Below are positions 17,320 to 26,644 of a stretch of DNA of 64,000 bases, in pieces; the first letter of the stretch is position 1, and each line of letters begins with the position of its first letter. Location of the stretch: positions 36,262-100,261 of the forward strand of contig CAJYWN010000013.1 in assembly GCA_913778275.1 (NCBI GenBank). The letters are read 5' to 3'. The position numbers and the translations under genes were made by a program. The notes under the pieces are model-generated. The model worked only from the letters and a program-made list of their open reading frames with translations, did not search any database and was not told where the DNA came from. The DNA is from an uncultured Chryseobacterium sp. GTDB taxonomy: Bacteria > Bacteroidota > Bacteroidia > Flavobacteriales > Weeksellaceae.

Positions 17320-19125
17320 ATGATTACAGAAAACAATCTTTCTGAAAACGAGGAAAACAAAAATTTTACTCCGGAATCTTCGGAAGAAACTTCAGAAGAC
17401 GTCACCCTTAAGGATGAAAACGTTCATGTTGAAGAACATGAACAGGAAGAAGAACATGAAGAGATAGAACTTTCTTTGGCTGACACGTTGAAAGAAATGG
17501 AAAAAATCATCAATGCACCCAATGCCGGTGAAGATTTCAAGAAATTCAACCAACTTAAGGAAAAAGCAAGTCATTACATCCATGATGAAGTGGAAGACAA
17601 AAGACACGAATATACTGAAGCAGGAAACGCTCTCGAAAATTTCAGCTATGAGCACCCTTCTCAGGCTAGATTTTCAGCTTTGGTAAATATCTTCAGAGAA
17701 AAACATGATACTTACCAGAAAGGCCAGGAAGAAGAGCAGAAGAAAAACCTGGAGCATCGTCAGAATATCATCGAAAGACTTAAAAACCTCTATACCAATT
17801 CCGAGCCCGGAACCAATCTTTTTAAATCCATAAGAGAGATTAAGGAAGACTGGTCGAAAGCAGGACAGGTGGCAAAATCTGAATTTAAAATTCTTAACAA
17901 CAACTATTTTCATCACCTGAATCAGTTTTATCAGATGCTTGATCTCAACAAAGAGTTTTTGGAACAGGAATACAGCCACAATCTTGAAAAAAGACAGCAC
18001 ATCATTGAGCGGGCAAAACAGCTCGAACAGGAACCTGTGATTCAGAAAGCACTTAATGAACTTCAGTATCTTCATAAGCTCTGGAAAGAAGAAGCAGAAC
18101 CGGTAGCAGAAGAATTCCGCGAAAAAACCTGGGAAGAATTCAAAGAAATTTCCAATAAAATCCACGAAAGAAAATCTGAACTTTCCGCCGCTATCGAAAC
18201 CGAGCAAAACGAAAATCTTGAAAAGAAAAATCAGATTATCGCTGAAATAAAAAAACTTTCGGAACCATCTGAGAATCCGAACCACAATTACTGGCAGAAC
18301 GCCATTAAAAGAGTGGAAGAATTAAGATCGGAATTCCTGAAAACCGGAAGTGTGCCGAGAAAACTTTCCAATCAGAACTGGAATGATTTCAAGACGACAT
18401 TACGCACTTTCAATACAACGAAAAATACTTATTACAAATCGTTAAAAGGTTCCCAGCAGGCGAATCTGGAAGAAAAGCTAAAGCTTATCCAGACTGCAAA
18501 AGACAACCAGAACAATGAAGAATGGGATATTGCCGTACCATTGTTTAAAAAACTTCAGGAAGACTGGAAAAAAATAGGACATGTTCCGAAAAGCATGACC
18601 AATAAAATCTGGGATGAATTCCGTGATGCATGCAACGCATTTTTTAACAACTACAGAGAAAAAAGCAACGCTTCTACCGATAACTGGAAGGAAAACTATA
18701 AAAATAAAAAAGTACTTCTTGACGAACTGAAAACAGTGACCAATGAAGAAGGAAGTATTGAGAGAATTGAAGCGATAAAGACCGCATGGAACAATATCGG
18801 AAAAGTACCGAGAGACAAAATTTCAATCAATACGGAGTTCAACAAAACGTTGAGAGAAAAACTAAAGCTCAACAAAATCAACGAGCTTGAACTTAAAGAA
18901 GAAGGCTTATCCGAAAACCAGTTAACAGATAAGGCAAGAAAAATAAAAAGCCAGATCTCGGATCTTGAAGCTGAAATTGTTAAGTTAGAAAACAACCTTT
19001 CATTCTTCAAGAACCCATCAAGAGAAAACCCGCTTTTAAAAGAAACTTTTGATTCTATTGATGAGAAAAAAGCTCATCTGGAAACATTAAAACAAAATCT
19101 TCACAGCATTATTGCAGGAGAATAA
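17320..19125 (+). CDS. DUF349 coiled-coil protein
   Basis: A 601-residue cytoplasmic protein made of repeated DUF349 units. The first 50 residues are highly acidic and Glu-rich (ENNLSENEENKN, EEHEQEEEHEE). After that the pattern WxxA/G-x-V...FKxLxxxYxxx recurs about five times, for example WSKAGQVAKSEF, WKKIGHVPKSMTNKIWDEF and WNNIGKVPRDKI. The rest is heptad-rich helix. No enzyme motif, signal peptide or membrane helix is present. The family is common in Bacteroidota, and its function is not well established. It has its own promoter-like box at 17252 and a terminator hairpin at 19141. Confidence 0.85.
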   Translation: MITENNLSENEENKNFTPESSEETSEDVTLKDENVHVEEHEQEEEHEEIELSLADTLKEMEKIINAPNAGEDFKKFNQLKEKASHYIHDEVEDKRHEYTEAGNALENFSYEHPSQARFSALVNIFREKHDTYQKGQEEEQKKNLEHRQNIIERLKNLYTNSEPGTNLFKSIREIKEDWSKAGQVAKSEFKILNNNYFHHLNQFYQMLDLNKEFLEQEYSHNLEKRQHIIERAKQLEQEPVIQKALNELQYLHKLWKEEAEPVAEEFREKTWEEFKEISNKIHERKSELSAAIETEQNENLEKKNQIIAEIKKLSEPSENPNHNYWQNAIKRVEELRSEFLKTGSVPRKLSNQNWNDFKTTLRTFNTTKNTYYKSLKGSQQANLEEKLKLIQTAKDNQNNEEWDIAVPLFKKLQEDWKKIGHVPKSMTNKIWDEFRDACNAFFNNYREKSNASTDNWKENYKNKKVLLDELKTVTNEEGSIERIEAIKTAWNNIGKVPRDKISINTEFNKTLREKLKLNKINELELKEEGLSENQLTDKARKIKSQISDLEAEIVKLENNLSFFKNPSRENPLLKETFDSIDEKKAHLETLKQNLHSIIAGE

Positions 19126-19140
19126 TATAACTTAAAATCT

Positions 19141-19177
19141 AAAAAGGCGGAGCAAAGCAATTTGTCTTCGCTTTTTT
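19141..19177 (+). terminator. Terminator hairpin overlapping an upstream TTG of ribD
   Basis: AAAAAGGCGGAG (19141-19152) pairs with CTTCGCTTTTTT (19166-19177) apart from one bulge and one G-T pair, ending in a T-run. It follows the DUF349 gene. The in-frame TTG at 19162 lies inside it, which argues that ribD starts at the ATG at 19186. Confidence 0.65.
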
Positions 19178-19185
19178 CATTCAAT

Positions 19186-20220
19186 ATGCAGGACGAATTT
19201 TATATTAAAAGATGTATTGAGCTCGCCAATAAGGCGATCGGGAAAACCTATCCTAATCCTTTGGTAGGAAGCGTAATCGTACACAATGATAAGATTATCG
19301 GTGAAGGCTACCATCATAAAGCGGGCGAAAACCATGCGGAAATAAACGCCATTAATTCCGTCCAGGACAAATCCCTGATCTCCGAATCAACTATTTATGT
19401 ATCGCTGGAGCCGTGTGCTCATTATGGAAAGACACCGCCGTGTGCCTTAAAAATCAAAGAGCTGGGCTTTAAAAAAGTGGTGATCGGCGCAATGGATTCT
19501 CACGATAAAGTAAACGGAAAAGGGAAAAAAATTATCCAGGATGCTGGAATAGAAGTTATTTCAGGGATTCTTGAAAAAGAATGCACAGAATTAAACAAAC
19601 GGTTTTTCACCTTTCATGAAAAGAAAAGACCTTATATTATTCTAAAATGGGCAAAATCAGGTGATGATTTTATGGATAAAGATTTTAAGCCGGTTTCCAT
19701 TTCAAATCCTTTAGTTAATCAATTTGTCCATCAGATAAGAGCAGATGAGCATGCTATTCTCGTCGGGACCCAGACAGCCCTGAACGACAATCCGGCCCTT
19801 ACGGTAAGACATGTAGAAGGAAAAAATCCTGTGAGGATACTGATCGACTTTGAATTAAAAGTTCCGCGGGATTTCAACATTTACAATCAGGAAGCAAAAA
19901 CACTGGTTATTAACACGATTAAAGATGAAGAGAAGGAAAATATCCGTTTTATTAAAATCAATAAAGAAAATTTCCTGAATGAATTGATGAACGCTTTATA
20001 TAAAGAACAGATTCAGTCGGTAATCATTGAAGGAGGCAGATTTACCCTTCAGCAATTTATTGATGAAAATCTTTGGGATGAAGCTATTGTTATTAAAAAT
20101 GAAACGCTGAAACTTGAAAACGGCACAAAAGCTCCGTTATTTACTATAAAGGCAGAAAAAGAGGAAAAATTCAGGGATAACATCATACAATTTTACAAGA
20201 GAGAAAATCATGCTGTTTGA
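19186..20220 (+). CDS. ribD: Riboflavin biosynthesis bifunctional deaminase/reductase
   Basis: A 344-residue bifunctional enzyme acting early in riboflavin synthesis: deamination of the pyrimidine intermediate and then reduction of its ribosyl side chain. The N-terminal zinc deaminase has HAEINAI and EPCAHYGKTPPCALKI with His and Cys ligands. The C-terminal reductase has LKWAKSGDDFMD, AILVGTQTALNDNPALTVR and SVIIEGGRFTLQQF. The ATG at 19186 (MQDEFYIKRCIELA) is preferred over the TTG at 19162, which sits in a terminator hairpin. The stop overlaps the next gene by 11 bases, so the two are probably co-translated. The other rib genes are not in the window. Confidence 0.93.
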   Translation: MQDEFYIKRCIELANKAIGKTYPNPLVGSVIVHNDKIIGEGYHHKAGENHAEINAINSVQDKSLISESTIYVSLEPCAHYGKTPPCALKIKELGFKKVVIGAMDSHDKVNGKGKKIIQDAGIEVISGILEKECTELNKRFFTFHEKKRPYIILKWAKSGDDFMDKDFKPVSISNPLVNQFVHQIRADEHAILVGTQTALNDNPALTVRHVEGKNPVRILIDFELKVPRDFNIYNQEAKTLVINTIKDEEKENIRFIKINKENFLNELMNALYKEQIQSVIIEGGRFTLQQFIDENLWDEAIVIKNETLKLENGTKAPLFTIKAEKEEKFRDNIIQFYKRENHAV

Positions 20221-20812
20221 ATATAAGACGATAGACAAACCCGTAGAAAATGTTCTGCTAAAAGAAAAAGGCAGCAAGTTTATCGGATTTGCATATCCCG
20301 TAAACAATGAAGAAGAGCTAAAAAATGTTTTAGAAAAAATAAAAACAGAACATCCCAAAGCAACGCATCATTGTTATGCTTTCAGAATAGGCCTTAACGG
20401 AGAAAATTACCGGGCCAATGATGACGGAGAACCTTCCGGAAGCGCTGGACTTCCAATTTACAATCAGCTTCTGGCCAACGAGATTACCAATGTCATTGTC
20501 ATTGTGGTAAGATATTACGGCGGAACAAAATTAGGCGTATCAGGTCTGGTAAAAACCTATAAAGAATCTGCCAAGCTGACTTTAGAAGAATCGCACATCA
20601 TTGTAAAAGAACTGGAAACAACAGCAGAGATCAGTTTTAATTTTGATCAGCAGAATATCATTTTCACCCTCCTTTCCAAATACGATGCTAAAGTGGTAGA
20701 TTTTGATGCTGAATCACATTGTGTGGTTACTGCTTCAATAAAGCTTTCACAAAAAGAAAGCATTTCGGACAAACTGTCCGAAATGCAATATATTACTTTT
20801 AAATTTAAATAA
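20210..20812 (+). CDS. YigZ/IMPACT family protein
   Basis: A 200-residue member of the YigZ/IMPACT family (UPF0029). The family hallmark block is present: THHCYAFRIG, then YRANDDGEPSGSAGLPIYNQL and VIVVRYYGGTKLGVSGLVKTYKESAKL. A C-terminal ferredoxin-like DUF1949 domain follows (SFNFDQQNIIFTLLSKYDA). The biochemical role is not settled; the eukaryotic IMPACT protein is a translation regulator. It overlaps ribD by 11 bases and ends exactly where the convergent metallopeptidase gene ends, with no spare bases and no visible terminator. Confidence 0.9.
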   Translation: MLFEYKTIDKPVENVLLKEKGSKFIGFAYPVNNEEELKNVLEKIKTEHPKATHHCYAFRIGLNGENYRANDDGEPSGSAGLPIYNQLLANEITNVIVIVVRYYGGTKLGVSGLVKTYKESAKLTLEESHIIVKELETTAEISFNFDQQNIIFTLLSKYDAKVVDFDAESHCVVTASIKLSQKESISDKLSEMQYITFKFK

Positions 20813-21523
20813 TTAATCTCTTCTGCCTCCCATAAGCAGTGAAGCCCAGTACAACAGCTGTGCAAGAGAACCTATTGCGGCTACCACATAGGTTCTTGCA
20901 GCCCACTTCAGACTGTCTTTTACACCTACATACTCTTCCGCGGTTACCGTACCGGTATCTCTCAGCCATTTCATCGCTCTGTTACTTGCATCATACTCTA
21001 CCGGCAATGTAATAAAAGCAAATAGAGTGGTAGCTGCAAACATGACTACCCCAATCGCCAATACCAATCGGTTACCCGAAGGATTTTCAATTGACTGCGT
21101 AGCAGCCATAATCATAATCCCTGCGATAAGCACAAACTGCATAAGATTTGAGCTGATCTGTACCACAGGTACCAGTTTTGACCGAAGCTGCAGCATAGAA
21201 TATCCTACTTTATGTTGTACAGCATGTCCGCATTCATGGGCAGCAACCGCAGCCGCAGCCGCATTTCGCTGCATGTAAACAGCTTCCGAAAGGTTCACCG
21301 TTTTATTTTCAGGATTGTAATGGTCTGTTAATTGTCCCGGAACTGATATGACCTGAACATCATTAATTCCGTTGTCTCTCAGCATCTTTTCTGCCACCTC
21401 CTTACCGGAGAGACCGTTCCGGAGATGCACTTTTGAATAATATTCGAACTTCGACTTCAACCTGGATGAAACCCACCAGCTTACAAGCATTGAAATCCCA
21501 ATGATTATATAATAACCTATCAT
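20813..21523 (-). CDS. Membrane zinc metallopeptidase (YugP-like)
   Basis: A 236-residue membrane peptidase of the Zn_peptidase_2 (YugP) family. Membrane helices lie at the N-terminus (GYYIIIGISMLVSWWVS), in the middle (LMQFVLIAGIMIMAAT and LVLAIGVVMFAATTLF) and near the C-terminus. The metal site is the HExxH motif in AHECGHAVQH, with a downstream EYDAS that may supply the third ligand. The ATG at 21523 (MIGYYIIIG) is chosen; a longer frame starting 63 bases earlier lacks homologous character. Substrate is unknown. It is divergent from a GNAT-like gene. Confidence 0.86.
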   Translation of the reverse strand: MIGYYIIIGISMLVSWWVSSRLKSKFEYYSKVHLRNGLSGKEVAEKMLRDNGINDVQVISVPGQLTDHYNPENKTVNLSEAVYMQRNAAAAAVAAHECGHAVQHKVGYSMLQLRSKLVPVVQISSNLMQFVLIAGIMIMAATQSIENPSGNRLVLAIGVVMFAATTLFAFITLPVEYDASNRAMKWLRDTGTVTAEEYVGVKDSLKWAARTYVVAAIGSLAQLLYWASLLMGGRRD

Positions 21524-21595
21524 CTTAGTAACTTTACAGTATATTTTCACCCAATATGATGTAAAAACTGTGCCAAAGTATAACATTTAATTGGT

Positions 21596-21603
21596 TATAT
21601 TTG
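21596..21603 (+). promoter_or_regulatory. -7 box for the GNAT-like gene
   Basis: TATATTTG at 21596-21603 fits TAnnTTTG. It covers the in-frame TTG at 21601, so that codon is not a start; translation should begin at ATG 21628. Confidence 0.55.
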
Positions 21604-21627
21604 CTCATTAATTTGCCTTTTAAAACC

Positions 21628-22758
21628 ATGTCTACAGTTTCAGTAATTGAAGTAAAAACAACGGATCAGTTAAAGCAATTCGTCAGATTTCCAATGGATT
21701 TGTATAAAAACAATCCATACTATGTCCCGTCATTTATCAATGATGAAATGAACATCTGGAATCCTGCCGAAAATCCCGCCATGCAGTATTCCGAAGCGAA
21801 ACAGTTTTTGGCATTTAAAGACAATACAATTGTTGGCAGAATTGCCGTAATGATCAACCACAAGGAAGAACGAGAACTGGGAATCAGGAAAGTCCGTTTC
21901 GGATGGATTGATTTTATAGACGACCGTGAAGTTTCAAAAGCATTAATTGATAAGGTAACAGCCTACGCCAAAGAAAAAAACATAGACACAATTGAAGGCC
22001 CGATGGGATTCACCAATCTTGATAAAGCCGGAATGCTGACACTCGGTTTTGATAAGCTTGCTACCATGATCGGAATTTATAACCACCAATATTATCCTGA
22101 ACATCTCGAAAGCTTAGGCTTACAAAAAGAAAAAGAATGGGTGGAATTTGAAATTATGTTCCCCGAAACTCTACCGGAAAAGATTTATAAATTCAATGAA
22201 CTGATTTCTCAAAAGTATCATCTGAAAGTTTTAAAATTCAAATCAAAAGAAGAAATTCTTCAATATGTAGACGCTATGTTTGATCTTCTGGATGAAACCT
22301 ATAAGCACCTCTCTACCTATACTCCTATTTCCGACGAGCAGAGAAAAACCTATAAGGAAAAGTACTTCAAGCTAATTGACAAAGATTTCATTATCTGCAT
22401 TGCGGATGCCGACAATAATCTTATTTCCTTCGCTATCACCATGCCTTCTTATTCTAAGGCACTGCAAAAATCGAAAGGAAAGCTGCTTCCGTTCGGATGG
22501 TGGCACTTTTTACAGGCTGGCCGGAAAAACGACAGAGCCAATTTTTATCTGATCGGCATCCATCCCGATTATCAGAGAAGGGGTGTAACCTCCATCATCT
22601 TTAAAGAGATTTGGGATATTTTCAACAGAAAAGGTGTAAAATACCTCGAAACAAATCCGGAACTTGAGGAAAACAAAAGTATCCAGCTGCTCTGGCAGGA
22701 TTACAATCCGGTGAACCACAAGAGAAGGAGAACTTATTCACTGAAAATAAATAATTAG
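21628..22758 (+). CDS. GNAT-like acyltransferase fold protein
   Basis: A 376-residue protein with an N-terminal FVRFPMDLYKNNPYYVPS segment and a C-terminal GNAT-type acetyl-CoA-binding block. In the latter, FYLIGIHPDYQRRGVTSIIFKEI carries the R/Q-x-x-G-x pattern and is followed by LETNPELEENKSIQLLW. The middle resembles a second degenerate GNAT domain. It is a widespread flavobacterial family with unknown substrate. The start is ATG 21628 (MSTVSVIEVKT) because the upstream TTG lies in a -7 box. The next gene is a small membrane protein 38 bases downstream. Confidence 0.8.
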   Translation: MSTVSVIEVKTTDQLKQFVRFPMDLYKNNPYYVPSFINDEMNIWNPAENPAMQYSEAKQFLAFKDNTIVGRIAVMINHKEERELGIRKVRFGWIDFIDDREVSKALIDKVTAYAKEKNIDTIEGPMGFTNLDKAGMLTLGFDKLATMIGIYNHQYYPEHLESLGLQKEKEWVEFEIMFPETLPEKIYKFNELISQKYHLKVLKFKSKEEILQYVDAMFDLLDETYKHLSTYTPISDEQRKTYKEKYFKLIDKDFIICIADADNNLISFAITMPSYSKALQKSKGKLLPFGWWHFLQAGRKNDRANFYLIGIHPDYQRRGVTSIIFKEIWDIFNRKGVKYLETNPELEENKSIQLLWQDYNPVNHKRRRTYSLKINN

Positions 22759-22796
22759 GAAGTTAAGCATTTTAAGACCTAAATTTAAACAGAACA

Positions 22797-22973
22797 ATGA
22801 AACCACAGCTTATCATTTTCGGTGTTTTGGTTGCCGGATATATTATTTATAACCTTTTTTTTGAAATTTCAGACGACCGCACCAATACCGTCGTGAATAT
22901 ACTATTTGCCAGCATTATCTTTGCTTACATTGCTTTTATGGCATTTTCCCTGCTTAAAAAAATGAAGAAATAG
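22797..22973 (+). CDS. Small two-helix membrane protein (58 residues)
   Basis: A 58-residue frame from ATG 22797 to TAG 22971-22973. It encodes MKPQLIIFGVLVAGYIIY as helix one, a short charged loop NLFFEISDDRTNT, then VVNILFASIIFAYIAFMAFS as helix two and a basic KKMKK end. Positive-inside and hydrophobic periodicity support a real small membrane protein. It sits between the GNAT-like gene and nuoA, reading the same way, with AT-rich sequence after it. I do not recognise it. It could be missed by annotation because of its size. Confidence 0.65.
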   Translation: MKPQLIIFGVLVAGYIIYNLFFEISDDRTNTVVNILFASIIFAYIAFMAFSLLKKMKK

Positions 22974-23062
22974 TACTATTTTTATTGATTCTAAATTACC
23001 GGTTTCATTGATTTTAATTCCACTTTTAACCCGATAAATTTCATGCTTTCTTGTTTATTCGC

Positions 23063-23070
23063 TAAATTTG
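23063..23070 (+). promoter_or_regulatory. -7 box for the nuo operon
   Basis: TAAATTTG fits the TAnnTTTG consensus and stands 23 bases before the nuoA ATG at 23094. A TTTC, not TTTG, lies near the -33 position. It is the best promoter candidate for the nuo operon. Confidence 0.55.
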
Positions 23071-23093
23071 CAAATTGAGATAATAATGCAAAA

Positions 23094-23465
23094 ATGAATT
23101 TACCTGAAAGTTATATTCCAATCCTTATACAAGCAGGTGTTGCGATCGGTTTCGTAGCCATTTCTTTGCTTGGAGCGCATTTTTTAGGTCCGAAACAGAA
23201 AAAAGGAAATTCTGTAAAAAACCAAAGCTGGGAATGTGGAGTCCCTGTAGAAGGAAATGCAAGAACACCGTTTTCCATCAAATATTTTTTGACAGCGGTA
23301 TTGTTTGTATTATTCGATATTGAAATCGTATTTTTTTATCCGTATGCGGTAAACTTCAGAGAATTCGGAATGGAAGGATTCTTAGCGGTACTTATGTTCG
23401 TGGCGATTTTCTTTATGGCATTTTTTTATGTCTGGAAACGCGGCGCACTGGATTGGGATAAATAA
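23094..23465 (+). CDS. nuoA: NADH-quinone oxidoreductase subunit A
   Basis: A 123-residue membrane subunit of respiratory complex I with three helices (about residues 8-30, 65-87 and 95-117). The conserved loop NQSWECGVPVEGNARTPFS carries the family cysteine and links helices one and two next to the quinone site. The acidic FDIEIVFFYPY in helix two is typical. First gene of the 14-subunit nuo operon, with a -7 box 23 bases upstream. Confidence 0.96.
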   Translation: MNLPESYIPILIQAGVAIGFVAISLLGAHFLGPKQKKGNSVKNQSWECGVPVEGNARTPFSIKYFLTAVLFVLFDIEIVFFYPYAVNFREFGMEGFLAVLMFVAIFFMAFFYVWKRGALDWDK

Positions 23466-23570
23466 AGAGGAATAGAAATTTTAAATGACGGTTTTAGACA
23501 ATTTGGTTTACTGTAAAGCTAACATTAACAGTAATTTTGAATCTAAAATTAAAATCTTAAATCTAAAAAA

Positions 23571-24131
23571 ATGTCAGATAACAAACCAATAATAAGAACA
23601 GATGCACCTGCTCCGGAAGGATTTGAAGGAGAAGGGTTTTTCGCAACGAAACTGAGCAGTGTAATCGGGATGGCCAGAAAGTTTTCGCTTTGGCCGCTGC
23701 CTTTTGCAACCTCTTGTTGTGGCATTGAGTTTATGGCTACCCTCAACCCAACATATGATGCCTCAAGATTTGGTATGGAAAGAAACTCTTTCTCACCAAG
23801 ACAGGCAGATATGTTGATGGTTTGCGGAACGATATCCAAAAAGTTAGGGCCAGTCCTTAAAGAAGTATACACTCAGATGGCAGAGCCGAAGTGGGTGGTT
23901 GCAGTTGGAGCTTGTGCTTCCAGCGGCGGTATCTTTGATACCTATTCTGTTTTACAGGGTATTGATAAAATTATTCCGGTAGATGTATATGTTCCGGGAT
24001 GTCCTCCGAGACCTGAGCAGATTATTGAAGGCGTAATGCAGGTTCAGGCTCTGGCAGAAAGCGAAAGTATCAGAAGAAGAGATATGCCTGAATATCAGAA
24101 ACTATTAGATTCTTACAACATAAGCAACTAA
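23571..24131 (+). CDS. nuoB: NADH-quinone oxidoreductase subunit B
   Basis: A 186-residue peripheral subunit holding the terminal N2 [4Fe-4S] cluster that reduces quinone. The unusual adjacent cysteines C49-C50 are in ATSCCGIEFMA, and the other ligands are in VGACASSGG and VPGCPPRPE. The N-terminal part has the amphipathic SVIGMARKFSLWPLPF. A 105-base spacer of short repeated AT-rich phrases separates it from nuoA. Start ATG 23571 directly follows an A-rich stretch. Confidence 0.97.
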   Translation: MSDNKPIIRTDAPAPEGFEGEGFFATKLSSVIGMARKFSLWPLPFATSCCGIEFMATLNPTYDASRFGMERNSFSPRQADMLMVCGTISKKLGPVLKEVYTQMAEPKWVVAVGACASSGGIFDTYSVLQGIDKIIPVDVYVPGCPPRPEQIIEGVMQVQALAESESIRRRDMPEYQKLLDSYNISN

Positions 24132-24136
24132 CGGAA

Positions 24137-24631
24137 ATGACAAACGAATTTGTATTAGAAGCAATCACAAGAGAATTTCCGGAGTCTGTAATTTCAAGTT
24201 CAGAGCCTTATGGAATGCTGACGATTGAGGTAAGGAAAGAAGATCTTAAAAAAATTGTTCATTATCTAAAAGACTCAACATTGGAAATCAATTTCCTTAC
24301 AGATGTTTGCGGAATCCACTATCCTGAGTTTCCGGAAAAAGAAATCGGTGTGGTGTATCACCTGCATAACATGATGACGAACTTCAGACTGCGTCTTAAG
24401 ATTTTTATGTCCAGAGAAAATATTGAGGTAGATTCTTTAGTGGATCTTTATGCAGGAGCCAACTGGATGGAAAGAGAAACATACGATTTCTTCGGAATTA
24501 AATTTAAAGGCCATCCGGACCTCAGACCTATTCTGAACATGGAAGATCTTGGATATCACCCTATGCTGAAAGAATATCGTCTGGAAGACGGTACAAGAAC
24601 TGATAAGGACGATGCAATGTTCGGAAGATAA
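24137..24631 (+). CDS. nuoC: NADH-quinone oxidoreductase subunit C
   Basis: A 164-residue 30-kDa-type subunit that packs against NuoD and NuoB at the base of the peripheral arm. It carries the signature NFLTDVCGIHYPEFPEKE near residues 54-71 and, toward the end, DLYAGANWMERETYDFFGIKFKGHPDLRP. It is separate from nuoD here, not fused as in enterobacteria. It starts 5 bases after the nuoB stop. Confidence 0.96.
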   Translation: MTNEFVLEAITREFPESVISSSEPYGMLTIEVRKEDLKKIVHYLKDSTLEINFLTDVCGIHYPEFPEKEIGVVYHLHNMMTNFRLRLKIFMSRENIEVDSLVDLYAGANWMERETYDFFGIKFKGHPDLRPILNMEDLGYHPMLKEYRLEDGTRTDKDDAMFGR

Positions 24632-24698
24632 AAACATAAATGATTAATGATGGTTGATTAATGATCAATTATCGCTTATCAATTATCAATGATATATT

Positions 24699-25922
24699 AT
24701 GAAAGATAACTCATTATCCAATATACTTAACCAATACGAAAGTAAGGAGCAGATTGACGGGCAATTGTACACCCTCAATTTAGGTCCGACGCACCCTGCG
24801 ACACACGGGATTTTTCAAAATATCCTAACTATGGATGGAGAAAGGATCCTTCACGCAGAACAGACCGTTGGATATATCCACAGAGCATTTGAGAAAATTT
24901 CCGAAAGAAGAAATTATGCTCAGATCACTACCCTTACCGACCGTATGAATTACTGTTCTGCCCCTATCAACAATTTAGGTTGGCACATGACTGTAGAAAA
25001 ACTGATCGGTGTTGAAGTTCCGAAGCGCGTAGATTATATGCGAGTTATTCTGATGGAATTGGCAAGAATCGGAGATCACCTGATCTGTAACGGGGTAACG
25101 GGAATGGATTCCGGAGCGATTACAGGTCTTACGTATATGTTTATCGAAAGAGAGCGAATCTACGACATGTATGAGCAGATCTGCGGAGCAAGGATGACTA
25201 CCAATATGGGAAGAATCGGAGGTTTTGAAAGAGATTTCACTCCAAAATTTCATGAGTTGATCAAAGACTTCCTGAAAACGTTCCCGCCAAGATTTAAAGA
25301 ATTCTGTACATTATTAGAAAGAAACAGAATCTTTATGGACAGAACCATCGGTGCAGGAGCAATTTCTGCAGAAAGAGCACTAAGCTATGGATTCACAGGT
25401 CCAAACTTAAGAGCTACAGGTGTAGACTACGACGTAAGAGTTGCACAGCCTTATTCTTCTTATCAGGATTTCGACTTTATTATTCCGGTTGGAACTTCCG
25501 GAGATACCTACGACCGTTTCATGGTTCGTCAGCAGGAAATCTGGGAATCGATCAAAATCATCAAACAAGCATACGAAAATCTTCCGGAAGGTCCGTTCCA
25601 TGCGGATGTTCCTGATTTTTATCTTCCTGAAAAAGCTGATGTTTATAAAAAAATGGAGGCTTTGATCTACCATTTCAAAATCGTAATGGGAGAAACTGAT
25701 GTGCCGAAAGGTGAAGTGTATAATGCGGTAGAAGGCGGAAACGGAGAATTAGGATTCTACTTGGTGAGTGATGGTGGAAGAAGTCCTTACAGACTGCACT
25801 TCAGAAGACCATGCTTCATCTATTATCAGGCTTATCCTGAGATGATCACGGGTTCCGTAATTTCGGATGCCATTGTTACGATGTGCAGCATGAATATTAT
25901 TGCGGGAGAATTGGACGCATAA
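24699..25922 (+). CDS. nuoD: NADH-quinone oxidoreductase subunit D
   Basis: A 407-residue 49-kDa-type subunit that forms the quinone pocket with NuoB. Key features are LGPTHPATHGIFQ with the quinone-contacting His, EKISERRNYAQ, and the conserved C-terminus ELGFYLVSDGGRSPYRLHFRRPCF and GSVISDAIVTMCSMNIIAGELDA. The spacer before it (24632-24698) is made of short repeats based on ATTAATGAT and ATCAATTATC. Confidence 0.97.
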   Translation: MKDNSLSNILNQYESKEQIDGQLYTLNLGPTHPATHGIFQNILTMDGERILHAEQTVGYIHRAFEKISERRNYAQITTLTDRMNYCSAPINNLGWHMTVEKLIGVEVPKRVDYMRVILMELARIGDHLICNGVTGMDSGAITGLTYMFIERERIYDMYEQICGARMTTNMGRIGGFERDFTPKFHELIKDFLKTFPPRFKEFCTLLERNRIFMDRTIGAGAISAERALSYGFTGPNLRATGVDYDVRVAQPYSSYQDFDFIIPVGTSGDTYDRFMVRQQEIWESIKIIKQAYENLPEGPFHADVPDFYLPEKADVYKKMEALIYHFKIVMGETDVPKGEVYNAVEGGNGELGFYLVSDGGRSPYRLHFRRPCFIYYQAYPEMITGSVISDAIVTMCSMNIIAGELDA

Positions 25923-26046
25923 TAATTAGATTTAGAAAATAGATGAAAGATAAAAGACTTTCATCACTCCAATATATAAATTGAATTTAGAACACGAATT
26001 TCAGAGTCTATTCTCTTTTTTCTATGTTCTTTAATCTTAAATAAAA

Positions 26047-26556
26047 ATGAGCGAAACAATAGCTTTTAAACCGGAAAGTTTAGCACAGGTGCACAAAATG
26101 ATCGCAAGATATCCTGAAGGCAGGCAAAAATCTGCGCTTATTCCTGTACTGCATTTGGCACAGAAAGAATTCGGAGGTTGGTTAGACGTTCCAGTAATGG
26201 ATTATGTTGCGGAATTATTGAGTATAAAACCTATCGAAGTATACGAGGTGGCTACTTTTTATACGATGTTCAATATGAAGCCTGTCGGAAAATATGTTTT
26301 AGAAGTCTGCAGAACGGGGCCTTGTATGGTTTCCGGAAGCGAAAAGATCCTGAATCATATCAGAACCAGACTGAACATTAAAGACGGTGAAACAACAGAG
26401 GACGGAATGTTTACCCTAAAGCCTGCTGAATGTCTTGGCGCTTGCGGATATGCGCCCATGATGCAGCTGGGCAAATTTTTTCATGAAAATTTAACGATAG
26501 AAAAAGTAGACGAAATCCTTGATCTTTGCAGAGAAGGACAAATCGCTTTAGACTAA
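26047..26556 (+). CDS. nuoE: NADH-quinone oxidoreductase subunit E
   Basis: A 169-residue thioredoxin-like subunit with the N1a [2Fe-2S] cluster. The ligands are in CRTGPCMVSG and CLGACGYAPMMQ. The N-terminal helical part has YPEGRQKSALIPVLHLAQ. It precedes NuoF in the NADH-oxidising module, as in most bacteria. A 124-base AT-rich spacer with no gene separates it from nuoD. Confidence 0.96.
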   Translation: MSETIAFKPESLAQVHKMIARYPEGRQKSALIPVLHLAQKEFGGWLDVPVMDYVAELLSIKPIEVYEVATFYTMFNMKPVGKYVLEVCRTGPCMVSGSEKILNHIRTRLNIKDGETTEDGMFTLKPAECLGACGYAPMMQLGKFFHENLTIEKVDEILDLCREGQIALD

Positions 26557-26644
26557 TAAAAATTTAAATCTTAGGTTTAAATTAATTTAAATTTAATAAT
26601 TAAAATGCAAGAAGCCGAAAGCCAATTGCAATAAGTAAATAACA

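Noticed and set aside
17674..18285. 203-residue minus-strand frame inside the DUF349 gene
   Set aside because: Phe-rich antisense shadow of a Glu/Lys-rich coding sequence; no promoter or homology signal.
19162..19185. TTG start of ribD at 19162
   Set aside because: The codon lies in the terminator hairpin of the previous gene, and conserved sequence begins at ATG 19186.
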